From Adhaeribacter swui (GTDB lineage: Bacteria > Bacteroidota > Bacteroidia > Cytophagales > Hymenobacteraceae): a stretch of DNA of 64,000 bases. Under the pieces are notes generated by a model, which was given only the letters and a program-made list of their open reading frames with translations, did not search any database and was not told where the DNA came from. Positions 1-8,387 of this stretch are shown here, one piece after another. A program made the position numbers and the translations under genes. Position 1 is the first letter of the stretch, and each line of letters starts with the position of its first letter. The stretch lies in assembly GCF_014217805.1 (NCBI RefSeq), contig NZ_CP055156.1, positions 5,462,585 to 5,526,584 of the forward strand, read 5' to 3'.

Positions 1-1059
1 GTTCCCAGCAGCACCGTGCCTTTGCAAGACGTAACCAGCACTACCATTTCTAACCCGGAGTTAGGACCGTTAACTTCCACTACTACCGAGGTTGGCATGG
101 ATTTACAATTCTTTAACCGCCGTTTAGGTTTAGATTTAACGCTTTATAACCGCACTACCACCAACGATATTGTATCTACCGCCATCACCCCAACTTCCGG
201 TTTCGAGAATATTATTTTGAACGTGGGCGAAATGTACAACAAGGGCATAGAGACCATGATAACTGGTACACCTATTCAAACAGATAAATTTACCTGGAAT
301 ACCAGCTATAACTTTGCCTATAACAAAAACCGGGTAGTAAGCTTGGCCGAAGGTTTAAATACCATCCAGATGGCGACTACGGTAAATAACTACGCCAACG
401 TAAACAGCACAGTAGGCCAGCCTTATGGAGTTATTACCGGTTATACCATGGCAAAAGACGCCAACGGCAATGTTATCTACGATCCAAAATCAGGTTTCCC
501 GGTGCGGTCGCCGCTGCAACAATTAGGCAATGGCGTTGCTCCGCTTACCATGGGCTTAACCAACGAGTTTTCCTATAAAAACTTCTCTTTAAACGTATTG
601 CTCGACGGCAAATTCGGGAATAAAGTATTTTCTATGATGGAGGTTTACGGCATCCGGATGGGATTATTGAAAAACACTTTGCCGGGCCGAGAAAATGGCT
701 TAGAAGTAAGCGGTGTAACACCGGAAGGCGCTCCTTATTCGCGCACGGTACCGGTTAAAGATTTGCGGGTGTGGTACGACAATTACAAAAACTACTCCGA
801 TGTATTTTTACACGACGGCAGCTTTGTAAAACTGCGCCAGGTTATTTTCACCTATAACATTCCGGCCAACAAAATTCCAGTAATTAAACTACAAGGCGCT
901 TCTATTTCTTTTGTAGCGCGTAACCTGGCCATCCTGTACCGCAAAACCGACAACTTCGATCCGGAGTCCAGCTTTACTAACGGCAACGCGCAAGGTTTCG
1001 AATCGTTTGGCTTGCCCCGCACCCGCACCATGGGCCTTAACTTAATGGTTAAATTTTAA
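1..1059 (+). CDS. SusC/RagA-type TonB-dependent outer membrane transporter, C-terminal part
   Basis: The 5' end lies outside the window; the reading frame is open from base 1, so the first internal GTG is not a start. The visible 352 residues are the C-terminal half of a SusC-like beta-barrel, with strand motifs such as LYNRTTTNDIV, MYNKGIET and FSYKNFSLNVLLDGKFG, and a final FKL-type strand ending in phenylalanine, as expected for BAM-dependent outer-membrane insertion. SusC proteins import oligomers together with a SusD lipoprotein, and a SusD gene follows after 14 bp, so the two are surely co-transcribed. The substrate cannot be read from this part. The neighbours suggest a sugar derivative. 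Confidence 0.95.
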   Translation, partial: VPSSTVPLQDVTSTTISNPELGPLTSTTTEVGMDLQFFNRRLGLDLTLYNRTTTNDIVSTAITPTSGFENIILNVGEMYNKGIETMITGTPIQTDKFTWNTSYNFAYNKNRVVSLAEGLNTIQMATTVNNYANVNSTVGQPYGVITGYTMAKDANGNVIYDPKSGFPVRSPLQQLGNGVAPLTMGLTNEFSYKNFSLNVLLDGKFGNKVFSMMEVYGIRMGLLKNTLPGRENGLEVSGVTPEGAPYSRTVPVKDLRVWYDNYKNYSDVFLHDGSFVKLRQVIFTYNIPANKIPVIKLQGASISFVARNLAILYRKTDNFDPESSFTNGNAQGFESFGLPRTRTMGLNLMVKF

Positions 1060-1073
1060 TCCCGCACCCAATC

Positions 1074-2606
1074 ATGAAAACAAATAATAAATATTTTAAA
1101 ATTTTATCAGGTTTAGGTCTTGTTTCCGCGCTCCTGCTCACTACAGCCTGCGACGATGGCTTTGAGCAGATGAACGTAAACCCCAACGCTTACGAAAAAG
1201 TAGTACCGGAATTTATGTTTAGTAAGGCTTTATACGATGGCGCCCGCAACCGCTTAGGCGGCGCCGACGGAGCCATGCAATACACCACCAGTTTTAACGA
1301 AGTAGCCGGTTTTGGTTCAAAATACATTTTCCTTCAAGGCTCCGCTCCTTACGGGGTATTTACCAGCGCCTACACCAACGAAATTCAGGAAATTACAGAC
1401 GTAATTTTGAGCGTTAAAGACGATCCGAATAACGTAAACAAACTTGCCGCAGCGCGCATTTGGCGGGCGTATTGCTTTCATCGGGTGACGGATTTGTACG
1501 GCGATATTCCGTACAGCCAAGCTGGTTTAGGTTACCGCGAAGGCATTTTAAAACCGCAGTACGACACCCAGGAAGCCATCTACAAAGATATGCTGAAAGA
1601 ACTGGAAGAAGCTACTGCCCAGTTTGACGCCGCTAAACCAACTTTTGGCAACGCCGACGTGATTTACGGTGGCAACGTAGATAAATGGAAAAAATTTGCT
1701 TATTCCCTGATGCTGCGCTTAGGCATGCGCCTGACCAAAGTAGATGCCACTTTAGCAGAAACCTGGGTAAAAAAAGCCATTGCTGGTGGTGTAATTACCA
1801 GCGACGCGGATATAGCCCAAATCATGTTCGTGGCCGGTGGTCAGGCAATCAACCAGAATCCTTTGGCTAACTCCTACCTTTCCAGCGATTATTCCTCGGC
1901 TAATGGTAGTACCAACCGCGAAGGTGGCAAATACGCCAATACGTTTATTGATTTTTTAAAAAACAACAACGACCCGCGCCTAGGTGTGCTTTCGGTGGTG
2001 TGGCAAAACGGCAAAGCCGATACAACCGCCGCCATTCAAAAAGGTATGCCGCAAAATTTCCAAACAAAACCCGCCGATTTTGTTACTTATTCCGAACCGA
2101 ACCCAGCTACGTTGTTACGCCTGGATACGCCGGTATTGTTAATGACCAGTGCCGAAGTAAACTTTTTGCTCGCTGAGGCAACGTTGCGCGGCTGGTATGC
2201 CGGCGAAACTACCGAGAATTTATACAACAACGGCGTGCGCTCCGCCATGAAGCAATGGGGTTTATGGGGCGGTGCCGGTGTAATTTCCGATGCTCGTATT
2301 AACACCTATTTAGCGGCTCATCCGTTTAACGCCGCCGGCTCTACCGAAGAGCAATTGGCGCAAATTTATACGCAATTCTGGGCCTCGCTTTACCCCGATT
2401 CGCAGGAAGTATTTTCGAACTGGCGCCGCACGGGCTATCCGACCCTGGTACCCAACAATGTACCGGGTAACGCCACTAACGGCACTATCTTCCGGCGCAT
2501 GTTGTACCCCTCCATCGAAGAAAGTTTAAACGCCGAAAACCTGCAGGCAGCCATTACCCGGTTGGGCGGTAATACTTTTTTAACCCGGGTTTGGTGGGAC
2601 AAATAA
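1074..2606 (+). CDS. SusD/RagB-like outer membrane lipoprotein
   Basis: This is the surface substrate-binding lid of the SusC partner immediately upstream. The N-terminus is a lipoprotein signal with the lipobox cysteine at residue 26 (LLTTAC), followed by acidic residues typical of surface-exported Bacteroidetes lipoproteins. The NVNPNAYEKV start of the mature protein and the overall 510-residue length fit the SusD-like_2 family. Helical TPR-like segments (WRAYCFHRVTDLYGDIPYS, then LLAEATLRGW) are visible. It lies 14 bp after susC and 51 bp before the RidA-family gene, probably in one operon. The ligand is unknown. Confidence 0.95.
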   Translation: MKTNNKYFKILSGLGLVSALLLTTACDDGFEQMNVNPNAYEKVVPEFMFSKALYDGARNRLGGADGAMQYTTSFNEVAGFGSKYIFLQGSAPYGVFTSAYTNEIQEITDVILSVKDDPNNVNKLAAARIWRAYCFHRVTDLYGDIPYSQAGLGYREGILKPQYDTQEAIYKDMLKELEEATAQFDAAKPTFGNADVIYGGNVDKWKKFAYSLMLRLGMRLTKVDATLAETWVKKAIAGGVITSDADIAQIMFVAGGQAINQNPLANSYLSSDYSSANGSTNREGGKYANTFIDFLKNNNDPRLGVLSVVWQNGKADTTAAIQKGMPQNFQTKPADFVTYSEPNPATLLRLDTPVLLMTSAEVNFLLAEATLRGWYAGETTENLYNNGVRSAMKQWGLWGGAGVISDARINTYLAAHPFNAAGSTEEQLAQIYTQFWASLYPDSQEVFSNWRRTGYPTLVPNNVPGNATNGTIFRRMLYPSIEESLNAENLQAAITRLGGNTFLTRVWWDK

Positions 2607-2657
2607 TCCCGGCAATTAGTATCTTTCGACTTTATTCAACACAAAACCCTTTATAAA

Positions 2658-3119
2658 ATGAACACAACACCCAGAAGATCCATCTTAAAAAAATTACTTG
2701 CTTCGGTAGCGGGTATCGGCGGATTTAGTTTAGTAGCCAAAGCCAAAGAACTGGAAAGCAATGAAAAAGAAGCCTTTAACATTACCAACTTCCAGGATGT
2801 ACCCTTGTTCTCGGGTTCTACCAAGCACGGCAATTTAGTTTTTGTGGCGGGTAAAGGCGCGCATTTTGAAGGCGATGTAAAAGCGCACACCGAGCACGTT
2901 TTAAAAGAACTGGAAACCGAATTAAAAAAAGCTGGCTCGTCGATGCAGAAAGTTTTAAAAGTAAACGTGTACCTGGCTGACCTGAACGATTACAAAGCCA
3001 TGAATGAAGTGTACAAAGGCAAATTCGGCAGCAAGCCTCCGGTTCGGACTACCGTGGCTACTTACGGCGGCGTACCTGGTAACTCGCTCGTTGAAATGGA
3101 TTGCATTGCTTACGTTTAA
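2658..3119 (+). CDS. Exported RidA-family (YjgF/UK114) protein
   Basis: RidA proteins hydrolyse reactive enamine/imine intermediates released by PLP-dependent dehydratases and lyases. Residues from about 40 to the end form a YjgF fold: VFVAGKG, then TEHVLKELETELKKAGSS, then a PVRTTV motif whose arginine (R130) matches the conserved carboxylate-binding arginine. The N-terminus carries a Tat-like RRSILKKLL segment with a hydrophobic stretch ending near AKA, so the protein is probably exported, whereas classical RidA is cytosolic. It sits 51 bp after susD. A PLP lyase with a similar export signal lies about 5 kb downstream, which suggests both act on one pathway in the envelope (inference). Confidence 0.88.
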   Translation: MNTTPRRSILKKLLASVAGIGGFSLVAKAKELESNEKEAFNITNFQDVPLFSGSTKHGNLVFVAGKGAHFEGDVKAHTEHVLKELETELKKAGSSMQKVLKVNVYLADLNDYKAMNEVYKGKFGSKPPVRTTVATYGGVPGNSLVEMDCIAYV

Positions 3120-3230
3120 TTTTTAAATTTTTTCTTTTCTGGTGCTAAAAGCTTTTCTCGATTCCCTTTGTGCTTGAGAAAAGCTTGTGGCTCAGAAAAG
3201 AAATTATTTCTATGATGTTTACTATGGCAC

Positions 3231-3256
3231 TATGGCGCGGAAGTTACTTCCGTGCC
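3231..3256. repeat. REP-like hairpin, family A copy 1
   Basis: The arms GGCGCGGAAGT and ACTTCCGTGCC pair with one G-T wobble. The same unit, including the preceding TAT, recurs at 49856-49884 and, inverted, at 49931-49956. Confidence 0.8.
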
Positions 3257-3348
3257 TTGCTCTACTTACAAGAATTTAAAAGTTCTCGTTCGCATAGCTA
3301 CTTCATTCGCTTAATATCTAAGTGAAGTTGTTTCATAGCTGAGGTTCT

Positions 3349-3376
3349 GTTCTTTTTGTCTTGACACAAAAAGAAC
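3349..3376. repeat. Inverted repeat GTTCTTTTTGT / ACAAAAAGAAC
   Basis: Perfect 11-bp arms (3349-3359 and 3366-3376) are separated by CTTGAC. The sequence resembles a dispersed TTTTTGTCTTGACACAAAAA element I recall from other Bacteroidetes genomes. It lies far from both flanking genes, so it is more likely a repeat than a terminator. Confidence 0.65.
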
Positions 3377-3841
3377 CAAAAAAACGCAAGACGCTAAAAA
3401 CTCGCTGACCGCTCGAACAGTTTAGCGTCAAACTCTGCACCTGGCTTAAGCTATCTGTTGCATAGTAGATTGGCAAATTTTAAAAATTTAAAATTTTTTA
3501 AAATTTTACCCACTGTGTCATTCAGAATAAACCTATTTAGCTACAAAGCATCATCAGGGAGAATTGAAAAGGCTTTTTAAACACATTTACGTTTATAAAA
3601 CTGCTTAGTAGAAAAGCTTCCCTTGGGAAAGAATTGAAGGAGGATACGATAAATTTACTCTTTTGCTTGGTGGTATATGAACCTTAAAATTATTCTGAAT
3701 TCCAGGTTTACTCATTGATTATTTAAAGCAATTTCCCTTTACTAATTTATTTTTTAAAGAAATACAATTACCCAATTCTTCATCCTTCCTTTTAAGCAGA
3801 AGGATTAATTGATTAGTGTTTAAGAATTTAACGTAGAAGCA

Positions 3842-5137
3842 ATGCTAAAAACTTTAATTGCCGCTTTGTGCCTGTTACCCTACACGCTTGTTTTTGCCCA
3901 AAATCAACCGTACAACATCGTTATCAAGGGCGGGCACGTGATCGATCCGAAGAATAACATTGATGGCCCCATGGATGTTGCCATCGCGGATGGTAAAATA
4001 GCCCTGGTTACTAAAAACATCGACGCCAAACAAGGCATTCAGGTGGTGGATGCCAAAGGACTGTACGTTACGCCTGGTTTAATTGATATCCATACACACC
4101 ATTTTTACGGCACCAACATGGACCAGACCTACATGAATGGTCCCAATGCTTTTCCGCCGGATGGTTTTACTTTCCGGAACGGGGTAACTACCGTGGTGGA
4201 TGCCGGTAGCCCCGGTTGGCGCACTTTCCCGATTTATAAAAAACAAACCATTGATGCTTCGAAAACCCGCGTGCTGGCTTTTTTAAATATTTCGGGCGAA
4301 GGCATGCGCGGCGGCAATTATGAGCAAAATACCAACGACATGGATGCCAAGCTGTCGGCCAACACTGCCCGCCAGTACAAAGATTACGTGGTAGGTTTTA
4401 AAGTAGCGCACTTCGAAGGTCCGGACTGGACGCCCGTAGACCGCGCCGTTGAAGCCGGTAAGTTAGCAGGCGGCTTGCCGGTAATGATCGACTTTGGCGG
4501 CAGTAACCCGCCCCTGTCCATCGAAGAATTATTTATGAAGCATTTGCGCCCTGGCGATATTTACACACACGCATTCGGCCAACTGGCCAGCCGCGAATAC
4601 ATCGTGGATTTAAACACCAAAAAAGTAAAGCCTTTTGTGTGGGAAGCCCAAAAACGCGGCATTGTGTTCGACGTGGGTTACGGCGGTATTAGTTTCGCTT
4701 TTTCGCAGGCGGTACCGGCTTTAGCCAATAAGTTTTACCCTAACACCATCAGTACCGATATTCACATTGGTAGCATGAACGAAGCCATGAAAGATATGCT
4801 CACCACCATGTCTAAGTTTATGGCCATGGGTATGGATTTACAAAGCGTTATTAAAGCCAGCACCTGGACTCCGGCACAAGTTATTAAACACGAAGAACTG
4901 GGCCATTTATCGGTAGGTGCCCCGGCCGACGTTGCCGTTCTGGGAGTGCGCAAAGGTAAATTTGGTTTGTTTGATTATACCGGCTATAAAATAGAAACCG
5001 ATAAAAGATTGGAATGTGAACTAACCGTGCGCGACGGCAAAGTGGTATATAATTTAAACGGCATTACTACGCCAGTGGTATTACCCCGCAATGCCCCCGC
5101 TTCCCGACCAGCTACGCAAACCAGCAGAACACACTAA
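3842..5137 (+). CDS. Exported amidohydrolase, EF_0837/dihydroorotase-like family
   Basis: This is a metal-dependent amidohydrolase of the urease/dihydroorotase superfamily, closest by motif to the EF_0837/AHA_3915 type. A signal peptide (residues 1-19, ending FAQ) puts it in the periplasm. Metal ligands are visible: the HTHH motif at residues 84-87 after GLIDI, later histidines around YTHAFGQ, and STDIHIG near residue 300 with the conserved aspartate. The C-terminal NPADVAVL-like segment closes the composite beta domain. Members of this family are often next to SelA-like PLP enzymes (the EF_0837/EF_0838 pairing, from memory), and such an enzyme is encoded at 8388. Likely activity is hydrolysis of an N-acyl or cyclic amide; the substrate is unproven. 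Confidence 0.85.
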   Translation: MLKTLIAALCLLPYTLVFAQNQPYNIVIKGGHVIDPKNNIDGPMDVAIADGKIALVTKNIDAKQGIQVVDAKGLYVTPGLIDIHTHHFYGTNMDQTYMNGPNAFPPDGFTFRNGVTTVVDAGSPGWRTFPIYKKQTIDASKTRVLAFLNISGEGMRGGNYEQNTNDMDAKLSANTARQYKDYVVGFKVAHFEGPDWTPVDRAVEAGKLAGGLPVMIDFGGSNPPLSIEELFMKHLRPGDIYTHAFGQLASREYIVDLNTKKVKPFVWEAQKRGIVFDVGYGGISFAFSQAVPALANKFYPNTISTDIHIGSMNEAMKDMLTTMSKFMAMGMDLQSVIKASTWTPAQVIKHEELGHLSVGAPADVAVLGVRKGKFGLFDYTGYKIETDKRLECELTVRDGKVVYNLNGITTPVVLPRNAPASRPATQTSRTH

Positions 5138-5283
5138 AAAGTAGAACAGAAATTTCCCTAAACCAGTGGGATGTCCGCAAATGTAAATTTTTTAAAAATT
5201 TAATTTTACGCACTTGTTAGCTCATCTGGTCTTTGAATAATTGACTTCTAATTGTGATTCAGAAAAATTTTAGAATTCCCGCA

Positions 5284-6786
5284 ATGCCAATTATTTCTGC
5301 TTTTTTAAACCGGGTTTGCTTACTGGGCGCTTTTATAGCCATTCCCGGCTTTAGCCTGGCGCAGGATATTAAAAATCCCGAAAAAACCACGCCCAATGTG
5401 CAGGATAACAATGCCTCGGCCATTAAACCTTTACGTGCCCTTCGGCCCGACATTCAGGTTAACCACGTTATGCAGGTAGAACCCAAAGCGGTACGTTTGC
5501 TATATCATGCCGGCACCGGCGACTTGTGGTACACTACCTTCGACGGGGATGTTTATCAGATTAAAAATACCAAGAACAGTGCACCTATGAGCCAGAAAAT
5601 ATTTTCAGCGGATGATCACGGCATTACCCGGTTGCAGGGTGCGGTTTTTTTAAAAAATTCTTTGTTTTTGTGCGGCAACGTAAGCGTTAACAACAACAAA
5701 GGCACCAAGGGTCGCATGGTTCGGTTTGATCTTGCTTCTACGGGTAAAGCCAAAATGACCGAGGTATTTAATACCGTAGAGTACGGCACCAACAAAACCA
5801 CCTTCGACCACGGCTGGAACGCTTTGGAAATAAGCCCCGATGGCAAGTTTATTTACGTAAACAGCGGTGCCCGCACCGACCACGGCGAAGTTCAGGATAA
5901 CGGCGGTTTGTACCCGAATGCCCGTAATGGGGCTTTAACAGCTAATATTTTCCGGTTTCCGGTAACGGCCCAAAACATAACTTTACCCGATAATACGGCT
6001 GAGTTAAAAGCCAAAGGTTATTTATACGCCGAAGGTATCCGCAATGCCTACGATTTAGCTTTTGACCCGGATGGCAAACTGTTCGGCGTTTCTAACTCCC
6101 CAGATTATGACATGCCCGAAGATATGTTCTGGATCCGGGAAGGGCACCATTATGGTTTCCCGTGGGTAATGGGCGGCATCGAAAATCCGCAACAATATCC
6201 CGACTGGCAACCTAGCCCCGAAACCGATCCGTTCATCAACAAATTTGCGCATGCCTGGCAGGTAAAATATTTTCACAACGACCCGGATTTTCCAAAGCGG
6301 CCCGAAGGGGTAAAATTTAGCCCAGGTGTGCAAAACTTAGGACCGGATGCGAATGAGTACCGCACCAACGCCGGCAAAGTAGTAGACGGCGACCAAACCG
6401 GGGTTACCACCAGTACCTTTACCCCGCACGCCTCTCCCCTGGGTTTATTCTTCGATAAGAAAAAAGTTTTGGCCAGCGATTTAAAAGGCGATGGGTTTGT
6501 AATCCGGTATACTTTAGGCTCGCGGTCGGTGTTAATGAAACCTTTTACCCAAGAAGGAGCCGACTTATTGCACCTGAAACTTACCTATAACAAAGCCGCC
6601 GATAACTACTACGTAAAAACCACCCGCCTGGTAGATGGGTTTAAAGAAGCGACCGACGCCGTACTGGTGGGCAACGATGTGTACGTAATTGAATATAGCG
6701 GCCGCAACAAAGGCAATCTCTGGAAAATAACTTTACCCAAAGATTCTAAAGCCAAGATTACCGAGTTTGTACGATCAGAAAAGTAG
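5284..6786 (+). CDS. Exported sorbosone/glucose dehydrogenase-like beta-propeller
   Basis: This is a six-bladed PQQ-type sugar dehydrogenase-like protein (sorbosone dehydrogenase family), probably periplasmic. The start is placed at ATG 5284 because this gives a clean signal peptide ending SLAQ; an upstream GTG at 5254 would add ten residues before it. Conserved blocks include TFDHGWNALE, YVNSGARTDHGE, the EGIRNAYDLAFDP block matching the GxRN PQQ-contact segment of soluble glucose dehydrogenases, and REGHHYGFPW. It is a clear paralogue of the propeller half of the protein at 16856 but lacks the cytochrome domain. The gap to the upstream amidohydrolase is 146 bp, and a strong terminator follows at 6880. 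Sugar substrate and PQQ use are inferred. Confidence 0.82.
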   Translation: MPIISAFLNRVCLLGAFIAIPGFSLAQDIKNPEKTTPNVQDNNASAIKPLRALRPDIQVNHVMQVEPKAVRLLYHAGTGDLWYTTFDGDVYQIKNTKNSAPMSQKIFSADDHGITRLQGAVFLKNSLFLCGNVSVNNNKGTKGRMVRFDLASTGKAKMTEVFNTVEYGTNKTTFDHGWNALEISPDGKFIYVNSGARTDHGEVQDNGGLYPNARNGALTANIFRFPVTAQNITLPDNTAELKAKGYLYAEGIRNAYDLAFDPDGKLFGVSNSPDYDMPEDMFWIREGHHYGFPWVMGGIENPQQYPDWQPSPETDPFINKFAHAWQVKYFHNDPDFPKRPEGVKFSPGVQNLGPDANEYRTNAGKVVDGDQTGVTTSTFTPHASPLGLFFDKKKVLASDLKGDGFVIRYTLGSRSVLMKPFTQEGADLLHLKLTYNKAADNYYVKTTRLVDGFKEATDAVLVGNDVYVIEYSGRNKGNLWKITLPKDSKAKITEFVRSEK

Positions 6787-7352
6787 TTTTTTAAAATTTA
6801 CATTAAACTTTTACTTACAGGCAATAGCCCAACTCTTAATAACCGGCACTCACCTGCTGAAGCATCCGGTCTAAAAGAAGAATCCCGGATTGGTCGTTCA
6901 ACACCAATCCGGGATTCTTTTTTAAAAGCATTTTTAAAGATTTTGCGTTTTGTGCTGCTTGTTTTTTGATGCCATCCTTATTTCTGCTAAACCAAACAAG
7001 GCTATAATTCTAAGTAGATTAACAACAAACCAGCTTTATTATTAAATAAATTTAAAAGAATTGCCTATTCTGATGCGGCATTAGAAAATTTCTAAAAAGG
7101 CACTTTATAAATTGATTACAATTTAATAATTTACGGGTAATCAAAAGTTAATCCGGACATATCACATTCTGATTGAAAATTATTCAGCCTAGATTCTATT
7201 ATTCAAAATAAATATCCTGCGTTTTTAAGCCCTATTTCAAAAAAAAGTATGTTTTATTGCAAAACAGGTCAATAATTTACGTTATATTTAAACAAAAGTT
7301 ATGTTTTTAACTGAAAAGCTTAAAAATTTAAACTAACCCAATCTGTATAATA
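6787..7352. other. 566-bp intergenic region before the sigma factor gene
   Basis: It contains the terminator at 6880-6923. The rest is AT-rich with no recognisable gene. The promoter of the ECF sigma gene should be in the last 100 bp. Confidence 0.5.
6880..6923 (+). terminator. Strong rho-independent terminator
   Basis: A perfect 15-bp stem (6880-6894 with 6903-6917; arms GAATCCCGGATTGGT and its complement), an 8-base loop and a run of six T form a textbook intrinsic terminator, closing the unit that ends with the propeller gene. Confidence 0.93.
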
Positions 7353-7934
7353 ATGAAAATTAGTTTGAAATCTGAATCAAACCCGGCTGAACTATCCAAA
7401 GAAAAAGTATTCGAACAATTCTTTCGTGATTTTTATCCCAGGCTGGTTTATTTTGCTTATCAGATTTTAGCCGACAAAGTAAAAGCCGAAGACACGGTAC
7501 AAGAAGCTTTTATTAAGTTATGGGATCATCGCGACGAAGTTTCGACCAACCCCATTGCTATTAAAAACTTTCTTTACTCAACCGTTAAAAATTCGAGCTT
7601 AAATATAATCCGGCACGAGAAAGTGGTGGAAAAGTTTAAAACCAGCTTTATTCCCGCCGAAGCCGAAGAAAACACCGTGGTTAATTACATTATCCAGTCA
7701 GAAGTGCTCTCGGAAATTCACCAGGCCATCCAAACTTTACCGGAAAGCTGCCAGCGCATTTCCCGGATGGGCTACCTGGAAGGCATGAAAAACCACGAAA
7801 TAGCTGCTACGCTGGGCATTTCTATCAACACGGTTAAAACCCAGAAACAGCGGGCCATGCAGTTGCTGCGCCTGCGCCTGAACCCCGAAGCATTTATTCT
7901 AATTGCGGCGCTCATCGATAACCCTTTCTTTTAA
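7353..7934 (+). CDS. ECF-type RNA polymerase sigma-70 factor
   Basis: At 193 residues it matches the Bacteroides-type RpoE-like ECF sigma family. Region 2 (FFRDFYPRLVYFAYQIL, then AEDTVQEAFIKLW) and region 4 (LPESCQRISRMGYLEGMKNHEIA, then GISINTVKTQKQRAM, the helix-turn-helix) are both visible. Such factors usually pair with a FecR anti-sigma and an STN-bearing SusC. A SusC with an STN domain is encoded at 11603, but no FecR gene is in the window. The gene is monocistronic: 566 bp separate it from the previous gene and 453 bp from the next. It may control the surrounding uptake and degradation genes (inference). Confidence 0.93.
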   Translation: MKISLKSESNPAELSKEKVFEQFFRDFYPRLVYFAYQILADKVKAEDTVQEAFIKLWDHRDEVSTNPIAIKNFLYSTVKNSSLNIIRHEKVVEKFKTSFIPAEAEENTVVNYIIQSEVLSEIHQAIQTLPESCQRISRMGYLEGMKNHEIAATLGISINTVKTQKQRAMQLLRLRLNPEAFILIAALIDNPFF

Positions 7935-8387
7935 AATTTAAAAAATTTTGCTTTCCCGGTATAGTATTTAAGCAACGTACTTAGGCACGGATTTATGTTC
8001 GTGCCTTTTCCAGGATAAATGATTCTTTAGTAATATATTAAAACGCATAATTTAAAATTTTTAAAAATTCTTTCACCCCGCCAATAAATTAGAGTGTCTT
8101 TATTAAAGTTGTGCCGGTTGCGATATTTTAAACAGCAACCAATAACATAAATTAATCAGGATACGAAATGCGTGGGTGCCGCTAGAGTTTTTAAAATTTA
8201 AATTTTTAAAAATTTACCAGGACCTGTTTTTATTCTTTAGCTGGCTACCCATTCATTTCTTCTGAAAATTGTGTATTTTGCTGTACTACTAATTTATTGG
8301 CAGGCTTCTACCCTTACCGGATTTTTAATTTTTTGATTTACCCAATACCATTCAGATACAAAAAATTTCCTCATTCTAATTGTTCGT
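7935..8387. other. 453-bp intergenic region
   Basis: It holds a short hairpin (AGGCACG/CGTGCCT, 7983-8006, followed by T4) that may terminate the sigma gene, and A/T palindromes near 8051-8072 and 8190-8216. No gene was seen. Confidence 0.5.

Larger units (their letters stand above)
3120..3841. other. 722-bp intergenic region with repeats
   Basis: No credible gene was seen. The region holds a REP-like hairpin at 3231-3256, an inverted repeat at 3349-3376, an A/T palindrome block at about 3476-3508 and half of another hairpin repeat at 3516-3549. The promoter of the next gene should lie near 3780-3840, but no clear TAnnTTTG element was picked out. Confidence 0.6.

Noticed and set aside
5254-5283. 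GTG at 5254 as the start of the propeller gene
   Set aside because: It places ten extra residues before a clean signal peptide that starts at ATG 5284.
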